Shown: positions 11,712-25,702 of the stretch, one piece after another
Layout: each line of letters opens with the position of its first letter
Position numbering within the stretch: position 1 is the stretch's first letter
Source: Halichondria panicea
Lineage: Eukaryota > Porifera > Demospongiae > Suberitida > Halichondriidae
Assembly (NCBI RefSeq): GCF_963675165.1
Contig: NC_087377.1
Location: forward strand, 17,340,518 to 17,404,517
Length of the DNA stretch: 64,000 nt
Direction: 5' to 3'
Translations under genes and position numbers: made by a program
The notes under the pieces: model-generated
Seen by the model: only the letters and a program-made list of their open reading frames with translations
Database searches by the model: none
What the model was told of the DNA's origin: nothing

Positions 11712-14700
11712 CTACTGTTGAGAGGATTGGTCCACCGTTTCCATAGACATTGAATCTTGCCCGGGGCTACCAGCACTTGAGTTGCTTGTGAGCACATTCT
11801 GAGCCAGAATCAGAGTGTTGAGCAGACTAGCAGCAGCCGCGGCAGAGAGACCACCACCACTACCACCGCCATTGTTGTTGGTTTGTGACAGCATTTATAA
11901 TATATACTGTACACTACTGTTGAGAGGATTGAAATACGAGCTCTTTCAAGTAGTCCACTGTCTTGTCCAGTACCGTTCCCTTGCTGTACACATACTGTAC
12001 ACATACTGCAGTCAGGGAAACATGACGTGAGGGTGAGACATGTACGTGGAGATAACAAAAAAACATACTTAGTTGCTGTTAAAAAATAGCAATTATATTT
12101 TATGTGTAACTAACTACATGTGTTATATACGATGGCCTCTGCTGGATTCTATGATACTAGTAACTAACATAACACTGTGCTCTACACTAATGCATGCTTA
12201 AAAAAGCTTAGCAATAATATTAAGAAATTTAGGCTTAAAAAAAACCAAGTTAGTAGTTATTTCGATGGCTTTCAATAGTACTTTAGTATACACATGAACA
12301 GACACACACACTCACCCCGACAATGCAACCAGTATAGTTGCGTCTTTCTTCTGACAAGCAGGCACTATCTGAGCCAGTATCTTGATGAGCTCGTTGATCC
12401 TGTCCCGACGCCAACAACGCTCAACTGGGCGTGGGAAGAACAACAACAACTGGTAATTATCGTGTTTAGGGCATGTACAATGAAGCTGAGCCAATTGGCA
12501 AAATGAATGAACCTTGACCTCACACACACACACGTACACCACTGTACAGTATAAAAACCAAGGCATAATTAAGGATGCGTTTACAGCATTAGATAGCCTC
12601 TACAAAACAAGTTATTAGTTATGCCTCGAGGCGTAGCCGCACGAGAGATACGGTAAAGCTGACTGTGTGTGTGTCTGTCTGTCTGTCTGTGTGGGTATTC
12701 CAGCTATAACTGCTCAACGGTTGCAATGCGACGAAAACTAACAGCTTCTATAGGCTTCTAGCCACGTTCTCTTGGATTTTGATTCTTGGATTAGCAAACT
12801 AAAGCTTCTTTCTTGAGTTATGGCTAGTTTGACTCACATTGAAGGCTGTTGCAGTCTCTTCAGAATCTTTCATAGCATCATCTGTCCTCACAAACTTTCT
12901 ATTCAACATATGAGTTAGCCTTGCAGTAAAGCGCTAGCTTTTTGTTAGCTACAATACTCAGAAAATATCTGTTAAAACAGCTAGCTAGCAGTAGCCATTT
13001 ATCTCTTTGGACACACCCTTTAATTATTCCTGTGTATGTAATGCGCATGCGCGCTCATTCCCCATGTGTGATATCCAAGATCCAGATTCTTCTGGCAAAA
13101 TCATCTTTGTCTTGAGGGCCTGGTATTAGCCACAAAACACTACCATATAACAATATAGATAACAATATGCATGTACACAGGTCTTTTCTTCTTAGATATT
13201 ATATACACTGAACTACAGATCCTGGAAGAATCAATTTTCTTCTTTCTTGAGGTCCTGGTAAGCCACATAATACAATAAATAACAACAATAGATGCATGTA
13301 AATAAGTCTTTTCTTCTCAGTGACTTTATATAGATAAGCTAACTTTAATATAAAATTCATTATAGATAACACTCTAATACTTTTGAGCGAAAGCAAAAAC
13401 ATGGCGAGAGGCATTAGCACAGCGCCAGCTTGAACACTAGTTTTAGAAGTGGCAGATTTGATGTTAAAGCTTCGTAACTGTACTTTGTGGGAAATGCTTC
13501 TATTTGATTATGACCACGTACGTACATGTACATCTGTTGTACACTCTAACTTTCAGTATTGAATTTGCAGCACCTTCATTGTGTGTAGCCTTCCTCTGAG
13601 CTTCCCTGTTGGCCGCCATATCCCCAGACCTGCAAACCAACCACCATAATAACAACACTCCTCACAGTTACCGTATTACTAGAATGTTTACGAGCATAAT
13701 TATGCGAATTTTTAAACAATAAAATTGCAAAACCTAATTTTGGGTAAATACACACGATCCTTGCCGAACGCAATAGTTAGATCGCAAAGGGTTGCCGATT
13801 TGGCTGATTCGCAAAGGTTTTTCACCAACAGCAAAATATTCTAGTAATACTGTATGTAGCAAGAATGATGCTTTCCCTAACACATACTGTCATACATGTT
13901 ATGCAGAGGTAGGCAATCACATGAACTGTGTACTCACAACTGCATTTGAACGATGGGGTCGGCCGTGTGATAATCCATAGTTGATATCCCGCTCATCTTG
14001 GGTGCTATAGTCGACCCATTGCATGCAGTATCTCAGCACTACTGGATGGTGGGATCATCACATACAGAGGACCTGAACACACACAACAACATAGTAAAAA
14101 CTGACTATTTTTCAACACCACTTCCAAGAAACCTTATTTTATAATTATTTTATATCAAACATTAGCAATAATACTCATGGTTCTACATGTAATTAGTATG
14201 TACAAGCACTTGGATAACTTATCGAAGCCAATAACTTTTGGATTTACCTCAAAAAATGTATCGTCACACTGATAAATTTGGCCTCCATTACTCACCATTT
14301 TGGCCAGACTCTGAACCAGATGAGGTGCTCCTAGTGATGAGGAACTGAGATGAGGGGGTGGTCTGTCCACCTTGCTGCATCTGGATGAGGGCGTGGCCTA
14401 TAGCGTTGAGGGTGGAGCCATCCTCAGAGGTCATGTTAGAGGGCAAACCATCATCGCTAGTTAGCGTGTGGACCTCCTGTGTGAGTGGGCGGGAACAACA
14501 AGTGTGTGTGTGTGTGTGTTCGTTATTTGGGAGGTAGTTACCATCATGCAAATTCTAACCATGTAATACGAAAGTGAACGAAAACGAAACGTCTTAGGAG
14601 ACCTTGTTTTTAAGTGCTAGCTTTATATGTTCTTTATATGTTACTTGGAACTGTGTGTGTATGTGTTACCTGGGTATCATGCACAAGGCCAAAGTTAACT
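11712..14700 (-). pseudogene. USF-like bHLH-zip pseudogene, copy 2
   Basis: This copy is collinear with copy 1 and shares its diagnostic lesions: the deleted zipper/tail region with the helix reading KELVFQSSQQ-stop, two extra bases in the bHLH exon, and the ~815-bp intronic insertion (here about 12621-13440). It has lost more than copy 1, since only LVHDTQ remains of exon 1 (about 14665-14690). The shared lesions show that copies 1 and 2 descend from one already broken copy. Single-base differences from copy 1 are scattered. Confidence 0.8.
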
Positions 14701-15146
14701 ACACATTAATATTAACATGTACCTTGTTCTTGATGAAGGTTCCTCAGTAGTCCCTGTCCATGGACTCATGTCTTCAGCCTCCACCAATACAGATAAATAG
14801 TTTGACCACATGTTCAGAGCTTCAAAACTGACTGCACAATTTCTTCTCTTCTGTTTCTTTTGAAGCACCACGTGGTTTAGTAATGTATGTGTTATTGCAC
14901 GTGACAGATTATTGTTTATTCTGCAGAGAAAGAGGGCCTGTCTTGTTAGCTGCTTTTTCTGTATTTCTGTATCATGCTGTGAAGATACTGTACTGTACAG
15001 AGCCTCTGGATTATTATCAGTGAGTGCAGACAGCACTGTTTACTGCATGTACATGATTTAGATGGCATGATATAATTTGCACACACTAATTCTGACATAA
15101 TATATAATTATTATACATTCATCTTATTCCACTCTCTACAGAGAAG

Positions 15147-17952
15147 ATGTCTGACTATCTCACAATAGCAGATCTAGGAAAACTATACATAGCTACGTTT
15201 GATGCTCGAATCAAGTGGAGAAACTTCTTGCTGGTTCTTGAGATACCCTCGGATACCATCGACAGCATTGGGAAAGATTGGAGCAACAATCCTGATGACT
15301 GCTATCGTGAGGGTTTGAAAGAATGGCTGAAAGGTGGTGAGAGAAGCTGGGAAGATGTTGTCAAAGCTTTGTCAAGTCCCATCGTGGGTGAAGTTCACAT
15401 AGCCAGGACCATCGAGAAAGATCATCCTAGTGCAAGCAATCCTAAAAGAATAAAATTACAAAGTAGGTACCAATGGCACATTAATATATAATACATGTTA
15501 ATACGTTATCTTTCATGCACACAATATTCTTTAGTTGACGAAAACCGCCAGAAGATCAACGATGATTTGACTGTTTTCCTAGACGAACTCGGTAGTGGTG
15601 CATTTGGAGCAGTCTTCAAAGGCAGCTTCAAGGGCAATCCTTGTGCTATCAAACTTCTACATCAGATTGCTATGGAGATGCAGGCAAGTATTCCAGTCGG
15701 TAAAAACGAAGAAGCTAGCGATGCAATTGATCGTGAAAGTGATTTTCTCAAGTCGTTCCAGCACCCAAATGTTGTCCAGTTTTTGTCGACTGCCAAGCAC
15801 CCCAAATCAGGGAGTACAATCCTTGTTGTTGAGCTGATGGATTGCAATCTGAGATCCTATTTCTCTGGCCTTGATGAAGAGTCCCTCACTAGCAAATGTG
15901 AAATTAGCCTCTCTAAAGACATAGCTTGTGGTCTGGCCTACATTCATAGCAAGAAGATTATCCACCGTGACCTCTGTGGCGATAACGTCTTACTGAAACT
16001 TACACGACCAGTGCCTGTTGCAAAGATTTCCGACTTTGGCATGTCACGGCTATATGATCCCTCCAAGCTTAGCCACACCCTTACAGCCATTGGTCACCGT
16101 ATGGGGTATCTACCTCTCGAGGCTATTCGATTGGACAAGGATAATTACGATAATAGCTTGGATGTGTTCTCTCTTGGGGCGATTATGATGCAGATTGTTT
16201 GCAAGCTGAAGACAGTCAAATCTGTGGAAGATCGATCATTCCATGTTGCCCAGATACCTCACACACACAGGTTGAGGAAGCTTATCGACAGTTGTTTACA
16301 AGAAGACATGAGGAGGAGACCATCTGCCAGGGACATCTGTGAGTCAAATATAAGTATGTGTTTTACGTTTCCACTAACCCCTAACTCTAACACAAAAATC
16401 ATTTTATTTTGGTATTGATTTTTTTTACTTTTTAGATGCTGACCTGACAACAGGCTCGGACCCAGTGGAGGCAACAAAGAGGGAGTTCAAGAACACTCAA
16501 CCAGTCAATATGGTGCGTACATGTAGTGTGATAATGAGATTCCCACAGCAACAATAGTATTGTACCTTAACATGCATGGATGCTGTCTCATGTGTTAAGC
16601 CGTAACTACACATCCGTTTGAGTGTGCCTATAATTATGTACTTCCTTTAGCGTAAATTGTTGTTTGTTCTCGTTCTATTTTCATTAATGATATTCACATC
16701 TGTGAAAGATTCCACCAACGTTCCCCTGTACAGACACACAGTGAACAGATTGAGCACAAAGATGCTGAGCTGGTCAGGAGAGACGCCATCATTCAACAGC
16801 AGAGACAGGTGAGACAAAATGCACCATTATATTATTTCAGAGCTATAGTAGAAGCTTTGATCTCTTATAATCGTACTGTACATTCTATTAGACTGGTGGG
16901 CGTGGCCTCTTAAGCTAATTAGAGAAAGTGATTTAGTGTGCATGCAATTATTGCTACAAGTAACACTCGCTTGTTAGTAGACACTATCCTAATTACACTC
17001 ATTCATTATTCAGGGTCCCCCTCCCAGAGAGTTGAGACCTCCACTCACTCTGAAATGGAGAAGAGGAAAAGATATGCCAATCAAGATGGGTCGCTCGGTA
17101 CAGAGTGTTGTTATCGGTGACACGGTGTATGTTGGTGGAGGGCTTGCAGACAATGGTCGTGATGAGTGTACAGTGATGAAGCTCGATCAAGATCAATGGA
17201 CCGAACTACCAGAGTACACTGCCGAGTGTTTCGCTATGACGTCACTTGCTAATCGACTAGTGCTGATGGGAGGATATGATCCAATAGACATCAAACCAAC
17301 CAATCAACTTGCAGTGTTTGAGTCAGAGGAATGGACTCACCCGTACCCACCAATGAACATTGCTCGCCATTCCTCAACAGCTGTCTCCTTTAACAACTAC
17401 ATCATTGTAGCTGGTGGGCATGATGATAAAGTACGTGTCCTCTCCTCTGTGGAGGTGTTGGACGTGGCATCAAGAAGATGGTACATTGCTCAGTCACTAC
17501 CTAACCCACTATCAGAACTGAAATCGACTCTCATAGGAAACACCCTCTACCTAATGGGAGGGTTCGATCACACTCTGAGTGCAACCAAGACAGTGCACCA
17601 CGTCGACCTCAATGAACTCATTGCAAAAGCCCTTTCCAACCTGGACACACCCACTCTCTGGCAGACCTTACAGGAAGCACCACTCGAGTTGTCAGCTCCT
17701 CTCAGTATTGGGAGGTCACTATTAGCCGTTGGTGGACGGGACGACAGAGACTACCTAAATTCATCGATCCACCTCTACCAGCCTGACACCAGGAGGTGGG
17801 TGAAAGTGGGAGACCTGCCTACTGCACGATACTTCTGCACATGCTCAGTACTTCCTAGTGGAGAGGTCATTGTAGCCGGAGGACAGACAAAACTGTTTAT
17901 AATTACTGATTATATTCCAACTGTTGATTTCTTCTCTATAAGTGCTAATTAG
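15147..17952 (+). CDS. Gene C: Death domain - TKL kinase - coiled coil - Kelch protein
   Basis: Exons 15147-15462, 15535-16338, 16436-16512, 16734-16808 and 17014-17952 join in phase to 736 residues. The Death exon ends differently from B and D (KRIKLQ in place of DVKSEG) because a GTAGGT donor is used. The kinase keeps its glycine loop (GSGAFGAV), CAIKLL lysine, HRDLCGDN, DFG and PLEAI. The linker is short and ends QPVNM; the coiled coil reads THSEQIEHKDAELV. The Kelch exon has six GG blades. Compared with B, substitutions fall mostly in the Death helix ends and the propeller loops. No lesion is seen. Confidence 0.87.
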
Positions 17953-19051
17953 TTATTTTGTTAATTGTTTCTCTTTAATTGTGCGATGAGTTTATAACGA
18001 TATTGATATTCTTTTTATTATGTTGAGACAATTAAGGTTGCAACAGAATTTTATCGCATATAATTATAGTTATTATGATGACATGAAGTGGTACATACAT
18101 AATTACATTGCCAGAAAATAGTACAAAAACAGACAAAATAATATTTAACAGTCTCATAACAAGTTCAGGTCCTTGGTTGGGGTCTTGTCCGAGGGTAGGG
18201 TGGACGCCTTCTCCCAGAATACAAAGTCTATCTCCTCTTCCGAGTCAGACAGTGAGGGGTGGGGCTCGGGAACTGAGGGGTTAAAGAGTCACATGATCAT
18301 AGTCACACTGAGTGGCCAGTTTACGTGAGGCCCCTCTCTTTCTTAGCAGCATAGTAGGCTTATCTTACAATAGTACAGAAGACAAATCGATCAGTCAATC
18401 TACAATTAGAACTAGAGCACTGAAGTGCTACCGTCGGCAGTGTCCTGTAGCCAGGATAAACAACACATGGACACATTCAAACTGGTAGTGTGATGAAGGG
18501 TCTGGTACACGTACTGTACAATGTCATGTACAAATATTGTGAGCTAGTGTTCTCAATTGACACACGTTTCCCTGTACACACCTAAACTGCATACATTGAA
18601 GCATACCTTGTATACAAGTGCATGTACATACAGACTAGTAAGCATGCTAGGTTCCCATTCTTTGTACTGTACATTCAATAGTACACAGTCAACTCATTGC
18701 ACTGCATATACTACACATTATACACACGTACCTTGTTCTTGATGAAGGTTCTTCTCAATGCCAGCTAATGGTTAGCTCATGCACAAGCAGTCGATTACCA
18801 GGCCAACTTTCGAGGAAGTGCGGCTTGAGATGGAGGCTACGCTGCACATAATTATAATGGGCGTGGTTACATATAAATGGGCTTTGCTACAATATTTTTC
18901 TCAAAGAGCTCCACACAAATATCATGTATAAAAACTATGTATACATAATAATACTGACAATGTAGCTATAGTAAGTGAAGGAGAGATTACTAAAAAACAC
19001 ACGTTAAAACTAGAACAGTATAAACAGTCCACAATTATAATATACTGTACA

Positions 19052-21290
19052 CTACTGTTGAGAGGATTGGTCCACCGTTTCCATAGACATTGAATCTTGC
19101 CCGGGGCTACCAGCACTTGAGTTGCTTGTGAGCACATTCTGAGCCAGAATCAGAGTGTTGAGCAGACTAGCACCAGCCGCGGCAGAGAGACCACCACCAC
19201 CACCACCGCCATTGTTGTTGGCTTGTGACAGCATGGAGGATTTCGGTACAGGAGTGGACGGAGAAGTGGTCGTGCTCGCAATGGAGGATAGAGTTTGTAC
19301 GAGTGAGCTTAAGAGTGGTGTGTTTGGATTAGAGGCTCCAGTCGGCAGCGATGATTGTAAGAGGGGAGAGAATTGTGACGAAGCTGACAAGTGCATAGGT
19401 TGTGCTTGCGAAGGTGCCAGACTGTCTTGTCCAGTACCGTTCCCTTGCTGTACACATACTGCAGTCAGGGAAACATGACGTGAGGGTGAGACATGAACGT
19501 GGAGATAACAAAAAAACATGCTTAGCTATTAAAAAATAGCATAAATTATTAATTTTATGTGCAACTAACTACATGTGTTATATACGATGGCCTCTGCTGG
19601 ATTCTATGATACTAGTAACTAACATAACACTGTGCTCTACACTAATGCATGCTTAGCAATAATATTAGGAAATTTAGGCTTAAAAAAAACCAAGTTAGTA
19701 GATATTTCGATGGCTTTCAATAGTACTTTAGTACACACATGAACAGACACACACACTAAGACGTTTACAGCATGGATGGATAGCCTCCACACAAATATGT
19801 TATTAGTTTTAGAAGTGGCAGATTTGATATTAAAGCTTCGTTAACTGTATTTTGTGGGAAATGCTTCTATTTGATTATGACCACATAAGTACATGTACAT
19901 CTGTTGTACACTCTAACTTTCAGTATTGAATTTGCATCACCTTCATTGTGTGTAGCCTTCCTCTGAGCTTCCCTGTTGGCGGCCATATCCCCAGACCTGC
20001 AAACCAACCACCATAATAACAACACTCCTCACAGTTACCGTATTACTAGAATGTTTTATGAGCATATGCGAATTTTTAAACAATAAAATCGCAAAACCTA
20101 ATTTCGGGTAAATACACACGATCCTTGCCAGAACGCAATAGTTAGCACAATCGCAAAGGATCAACTTTGTTGCTAATTGGCAAAGGTTTTTACGAGCAAA
20201 ATATTCTAGTAATACTGTATGTAGCAAGAATGATGCTTTCCCTAACACATACTGTCATACATGTTATGCAGAGGTAGGCAATCACATGAACTGTGTACTC
20301 ACAACTGCATTTGAACGATGGGGTCGGCTGTGTGATAATCCATAGTTGATATCCCGCTCATCTTGGGTGCTATAGGTCGACCCATTGCATGCAGTATCTC
20401 AGCACTACTGGATGGTGGGATCATCACATACAGAGGACCTCAACACACACAACAACATAGTAAAAACTCAACACCACTTCCAAGAAACCTCAAATATTAG
20501 CAATAATACTCATGGTTCTACATGTAATTAGTACGTACAAGCACTTGGATAACTTATCGAGGACTATAACTTCTGGATTTGGCAAAAAAGCAATCGTCAC
20601 ACTGATAAATTTGGCCTTCTTTATTCACCATTAATTTTTGGCCAGACTCTGAAAGGGGGTGGTCTGTCCACCATGCTGCATTCGTGGCCTATAGCGTTGA
20701 GGGTGGAGCTATCCTCAGAGGTCATGTCAGAGGGCAAACCATCATCGCTAGTTAGCGTGTGGACCTCCTGTGTGAGTGGGCAGGAACAACAAGTGTGTGT
20801 GTGTGTGTGTGGTGTGTGTGTGTGTTCGTTATTTGGGAGGTAGTTACCATCATGCAAATTCTAACCATGTAATACGAAAGCGAAAATAATACGAAAACGA
20901 AACGTCTTAGAAGCCGGATACCTTTAAAAAAGCGTTTTTAAGTGCTAGTTTTTATATGTTACTTGGTGTGAACTGTGTGTGTGTGTTACCTGGGTATCAT
21001 GCACAAGGCCAAAGTTAGGGCCCAAGTCACTGGCCTGTAGCTGCTCCACACTCTCCCCATCATCACTCTGACTTATCTCTATCTCAAACTGTGAACTGGG
21101 TACCACCTCTTCAGTAGCGATAGTAACCGTCTCCACGTCGGTCGGCTCTGTTCCTACGTGTAGTATCTCTGTATTAAAACAGTTTTTAAGTGTTTGCTTT
21201 TATGTTACTTGGTGTGAACTCTGTGTGGGTACATACCTGGGTATCATGTACAAGACCAAAGTTAGGGTCCACATTATAACCAACTACACA
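19052..21290 (-). pseudogene. USF-like bHLH-zip pseudogene, copy 3
   Basis: The copy keeps part of the Q/S/T-rich tail (SQAQPMHLSASSQF to SSQQ-stop at 19052), lost in copies 1 and 2, but a deletion joins this tail out of frame to the GTVLDKTV helix codons near 19420. The bHLH exon is missing altogether between about 19757 and 19770, and the start half of exon 1 is gone. A second degenerate copy of the exon-1 end lies at about 21175-21285, as it does in copy 1. It lacks the ~815-bp insertion. Its decay history is therefore different from copies 1 and 2. Confidence 0.8.
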
Positions 21291-22101
21291 TTATACACAA
21301 GTACCGTACTTGTTCAATTTAAGGCCACCCTCCAAATATGCGACACCCTCGATCTTAGGTAATATTCTGACCTCTAAAAGTAGCGACTGCTGCGTGTGAC
21401 AATTATTTTTATATGTCGCGTCCTAAATAGAGGTCAAACCACAGCCTCGATTCCAGGCCGCTAGAAACAATATAATTTTAAGCATCCTGTAATCGAGGAT
21501 AGTAGAGTAACCTCCAATTAGATGCGACCCTCTAAATATGCGACACCAGGAATTTTTCTAAACCTCCAAAAAGAAATGACCTCTCGCTTTGTAATTTAAT
21601 ATTTATGAATAACTGTACCTTGTTAATGTTCTTGATGAAGGTTCCTCAGTAGTCCCTGTCCATGGACTCATGTCTTCAGCCTCCACCAATACAGACAAAT
21701 AGTTTGACCACTTGCTCAGAGCTTCAAAATTGACAGCATAATTTCTTCTTCTCTCTAGCTAGCTAGCTATGGAAGTGCAGTGAAAGATCAGCCACGTGGT
21801 TTAGCAATGTTATCGCACGTGACAGCTATTGTTTATTCTGCAGAGAAACAGGGCGGGTCTCGTTGTAGCTGAGCTAACTGTTGTCCTGTACTTCTGTATC
21901 GTGCCTGGTATCAAGCTGTGAAGATACTGTAGCTCTGGATTATTATCAGTAAGTGCAGACAGCACTGTTTTATTTTCTGCATATAGATCTACGGTATTTA
22001 TGGTTTTGATGATATAATTTGCACACACCAAATATTTATACATAATTACATGTACCTTCATAATTATCATTGTTTATCTTATTCCACACTCTACACAGAA
22101 G

Positions 22102-24961
22102 ATGTCGGACTATCTCACAATAGCAGATCTAAAGAAATTGTACCTCGTCACGTTTGATGCTCGAATTAAGTGGCGAAACATCTTGCTTATTCTTGACGTA
22201 CCCCAGGCTACAATCCACAGCATCGGGAAAGAATGGAGCAACAATCCTGATGACTGCTATCGTGAGGGTTTGATTAAATGGCTTAATGAAGGAGGGAAGA
22301 GCTGGAAAGAGATGGTGGAGGCATTGACCAGTCCCATCGTGGGTGAAGCTCACATAGCCCAGACCATCGAGAAAGATCATCTACAGTCTACTGGTCCAAG
22401 CAATCCTACTGATGTGAAGTCAGAGGGTAAGCACTAGTTCAGCACAGGAATCATACAGTCATAATGCTTAGTTCGTTAGCTGCTATAATATTCACCCCCC
22501 CCCACACACACACACACACACACACACACAATGTTGTACAGTTGACCAAACCCGCCAGAAGATTAACGATGATTTGACTGTTTTCTTAGACAAGCCTCTC
22601 GGTAAAGGTGCATTTGGAGCAGTCTTCAAAGGCAGCTACAAGGGCGAGATTTGTGCAGTCAAAGTGCTGCTTCACGATGCTATGGAGATGCAGGCAAGTA
22701 TTCCAATCGCCAAAGACGAAGAAGCTAGCAATGCAATTGATCGTGAGAGTGATTTTCTCAAGTCGTTCCAGCACCCAAACATTGTTCAGTTTTTGTCGAC
22801 TGCCAAGCACCCCAAATCAGGGAGTACAATCCTCGTTGTTGAGCTGATGGATTGCAATCTGAGATCCTATTTTTCTGGCCTTGATGAAGAGTCCCTCACT
22901 AGCGAATGTGAAATTAGCCTCTCCAAAGACATAGCTTGTGGTCTGGCCTACATTCATAGCAAGCAGATTATCCACCGTGACCTCTGTGGTGATAACGTTT
23001 TGCTGAATCTTTCACGACCAATGCCTGTTGCAAAGATATCCGACTTTGGCATGTCACGGCTATACGATCCCTCCAAGCTTAGCCACACTCTCACAGCCAT
23101 TGGTCACCGTATGGGGTATCTACCTCTCGAGGCTATACGATTGGAAGAGAAGAAATACGATAACAGCCTGGATGTGTTTTCCTATGGGGTGATTGTGACG
23201 CAAATTGTTTGCAAGCTGGAGACGATCAAATCAGTCAAGGATCGATTATTCCATGTTGCCCAGATCCCTCACACACACAGGTTAAGGAAGCTTATCGACA
23301 GTTGCTTGCAAGAAGACATGACGAGGAGACCATCTGCCAGGGACATCTGTGAGTCAATTATAATTATGTGTTTTACGTTTCCACTAACTCCTAGCTCTAA
23401 CAGAAAAATCATTTTATGTTGGTATCGATTTTCTTTTACTTTAGATGCTGACCTGACAACAAGCTCGGACACAGTGGAGGCAACAAAGAGGGAGTCAAAG
23501 GACCCTCAACCAGTCAAAAAGGTTCGTACATGTACTGTGATAATGAGATTCCCACAGCAACAATAGTATTGTACCTTAACATGCATGGATGCTATCTCAT
23601 GTGTTAAGCCGTAACTACACATCCGTTTGAGTGTGCCTATAATTATGTACTTCCTTTAGTGAAGATTGTCTCGTTCTGTTGTAGATTTTTCTGTAATGTT
23701 ATTCACGTCTGTGTTTGATTTCCACCAACGTTCCCCTGTACAGACACACGGGGAACAGATTAAGCACAAAGATGCTGAGCTGGTCAGGAGAGACGCCATC
23801 ATTCAACAGCAGAGACAGGTGAGACAAAATGCACCATTATATTATTGCAGAGCTATAGTAGAAGCTTTGATCTCTTATAATCGTACTGTACATTCTATTA
23901 GACTGGTGGGCGTGGCGTGGCCTCTTAAGCTAATTAGAGAAAGTGATTTAGTGTGCATGCAATTATTGCTACAAGTAACACTCGCTTGTTAGTAGACACT
24001 ATCCTAATTACACTCATTCATTATTCAGGGTCCCCCTCCCAGAGAGTTGAGACCTCCACTCACTCTGAAATGGAGAAGAGGAAAAGACATACCAATCAAG
24101 ATGGGTACCACGGTACAGAGTGTTGTTATCGGTGACACGGTGTATGTTGGTGGAGGGCGTGCAGGCAATGATCGTGACGTGTGTACAGTGATGAAGCTCG
24201 AGCAAGATCAATGGACCAATCTACCAGAGTACACTGTCAAGTACTTCGCTATGACATCACTCGCTAATCGACTAGTGCTGGTGGGAGGACGTGATCTAAG
24301 AAACAACAAACCCACCAATCAGCTTGCAGTGTTTGAATCAGGGGAATGGACTCGCCCGTACCCACCAATGAACATTGCTCGTGATTCCTCAACAGCTGTC
24401 TCCTTCAACAACCACATCATTGTAGCTGGTGGGCGTGATGATGAAGAACGTACCTCCTCCTCTGTGGAGGTGTTGGACGTGGCATCAAGAAGATGGTACA
24501 TTGCTCAGTCACTACCTAACCCACGATCAATACTGAAATCAACTCTCATAGGAAACACCCTCTACCTAATGGGAGGGTGGGATCACACTGGGAGGCCAAC
24601 CAAGACAGTGCACCACGTCGACCTCAATGAACTGATTGCAAAGGCCCATTCGAACCTGGACACACCCACTCTCTGGCAGACCTTACAGGAAGTACCACTC
24701 GTGTGGTTAGCTCCTCTCAGTATTGGGAGGTCACTATTAGCCGTTGGTGGACGAGACGACAGACGCAACCCAAGTTCAACGATCCACCTCTACCAGCCTG
24801 ACACCAGGAGGTGGGTGAAAGTGGGAGACCTGCCTACTGCACGATACTGCTGCACATGCTCAGTACTTCCTAGTGGAGAGGTCATTGTAGCCGGAGGACA
24901 GACAAAACTGTTTACTGCATATACTCCAACTGTTGATTTCTTCTCTATAAGTGCTAATTAG
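22102..24961 (+). CDS. Gene D: Death domain - TKL kinase - coiled coil - Kelch protein
   Basis: Exons 22102-22426, 22542-23348, 23445-23521, 23744-23818 and 24029-24961 join in phase to 738 residues. The Death domain diverges most in its second half (LIKWLNEGGKSWKEM). The kinase has GKGAFGAV, CAVKVL, HRDLCGDN, DFG and PLEAI and is predicted active; its helix F reads DVFSYGVIV where B and C have DVFSLGAIM. The 96-nt intron after the kinase exon has no stop and is a multiple of three, so a retained form stays in frame. Coiled coil THGEQIKHKDAEL; Kelch tail with six blades. An AC microsatellite (22495-22530) sits just before the second exon's acceptor. Confidence 0.87.
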
Positions 24962-25700
24962 TTATTTTGTTAATTGTTTCTCTTTAATATATATTGTGCG
25001 TTAACGATATGAAATTTTTTATTATGTTCTAATTAAGAAGTTGCAACAGAATTAATAATAAGTTAATAATAATATTATTATGACACGAAGTACATAATAA
25101 TACTACAAAATAATATTTAACAGTCTCATAACAAGTTCAGGTCCTTGGTTGGGGGTCTTGTCCGAGGGTAGGGTGGACACCTTCTCCCAGAATACAAAGT
25201 CTATCTCCTCTTCCGAGTCAGACAGTGAGGGGTGGGGCTCGGGAACTGAGGGGTTAAAGAGTCACATGGTCATAGTCACACTGAGTGGCCAGTTTACGTG
25301 AGGCCCCTCTCTTTCTTAGCAGCATAGTAGGCCTAACGGTGTGTGTGTGTGGGGGGGGGTCGTACATGATTGTACATTGCACACCTTCAAGTAGGACACA
25401 CTATAGCTGACCTTGAATGAATTTAAGGAACTCCACAAAGTATGACACAAATGCATTTTCCAGCTAACGTACTCTGTACCTCTACCTCCATTGTCAGTGC
25501 CTCTTCTTGTCTCCTCAACACTTGGCCGGGCTGAAAAATGGCCGCATAACTAGGGGCCGGAAAAGATGAGGGGTGGAAAAATCAAACAATAGTACAGAAG
25601 ACAAATCAATCAGTCAATCTACAATTAGAACTAGAGCACTGAAGTGCTACCCTCGGCTGTTGACATAAATAATAAAGATCTATAGAAACCAGAGGAGTGT
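24962..25700. other. Array remnant downstream of gene D (no gene)
   Basis: The sequence repeats the 3' flank found after genes A-C: a degenerate copy of the SDSEEEIDFVFWEK terminal piece on the minus strand (about 25126-25225), a GT/G-run microsatellite (25338-25358) and the PGQVLRRQEEAL piece (about 25480-25530). The similarity to the other units then stops near 25650, with no USF copy following. This marks a break in the tandem array. Confidence 0.5.
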
Positions 25701-25702
25701 TA

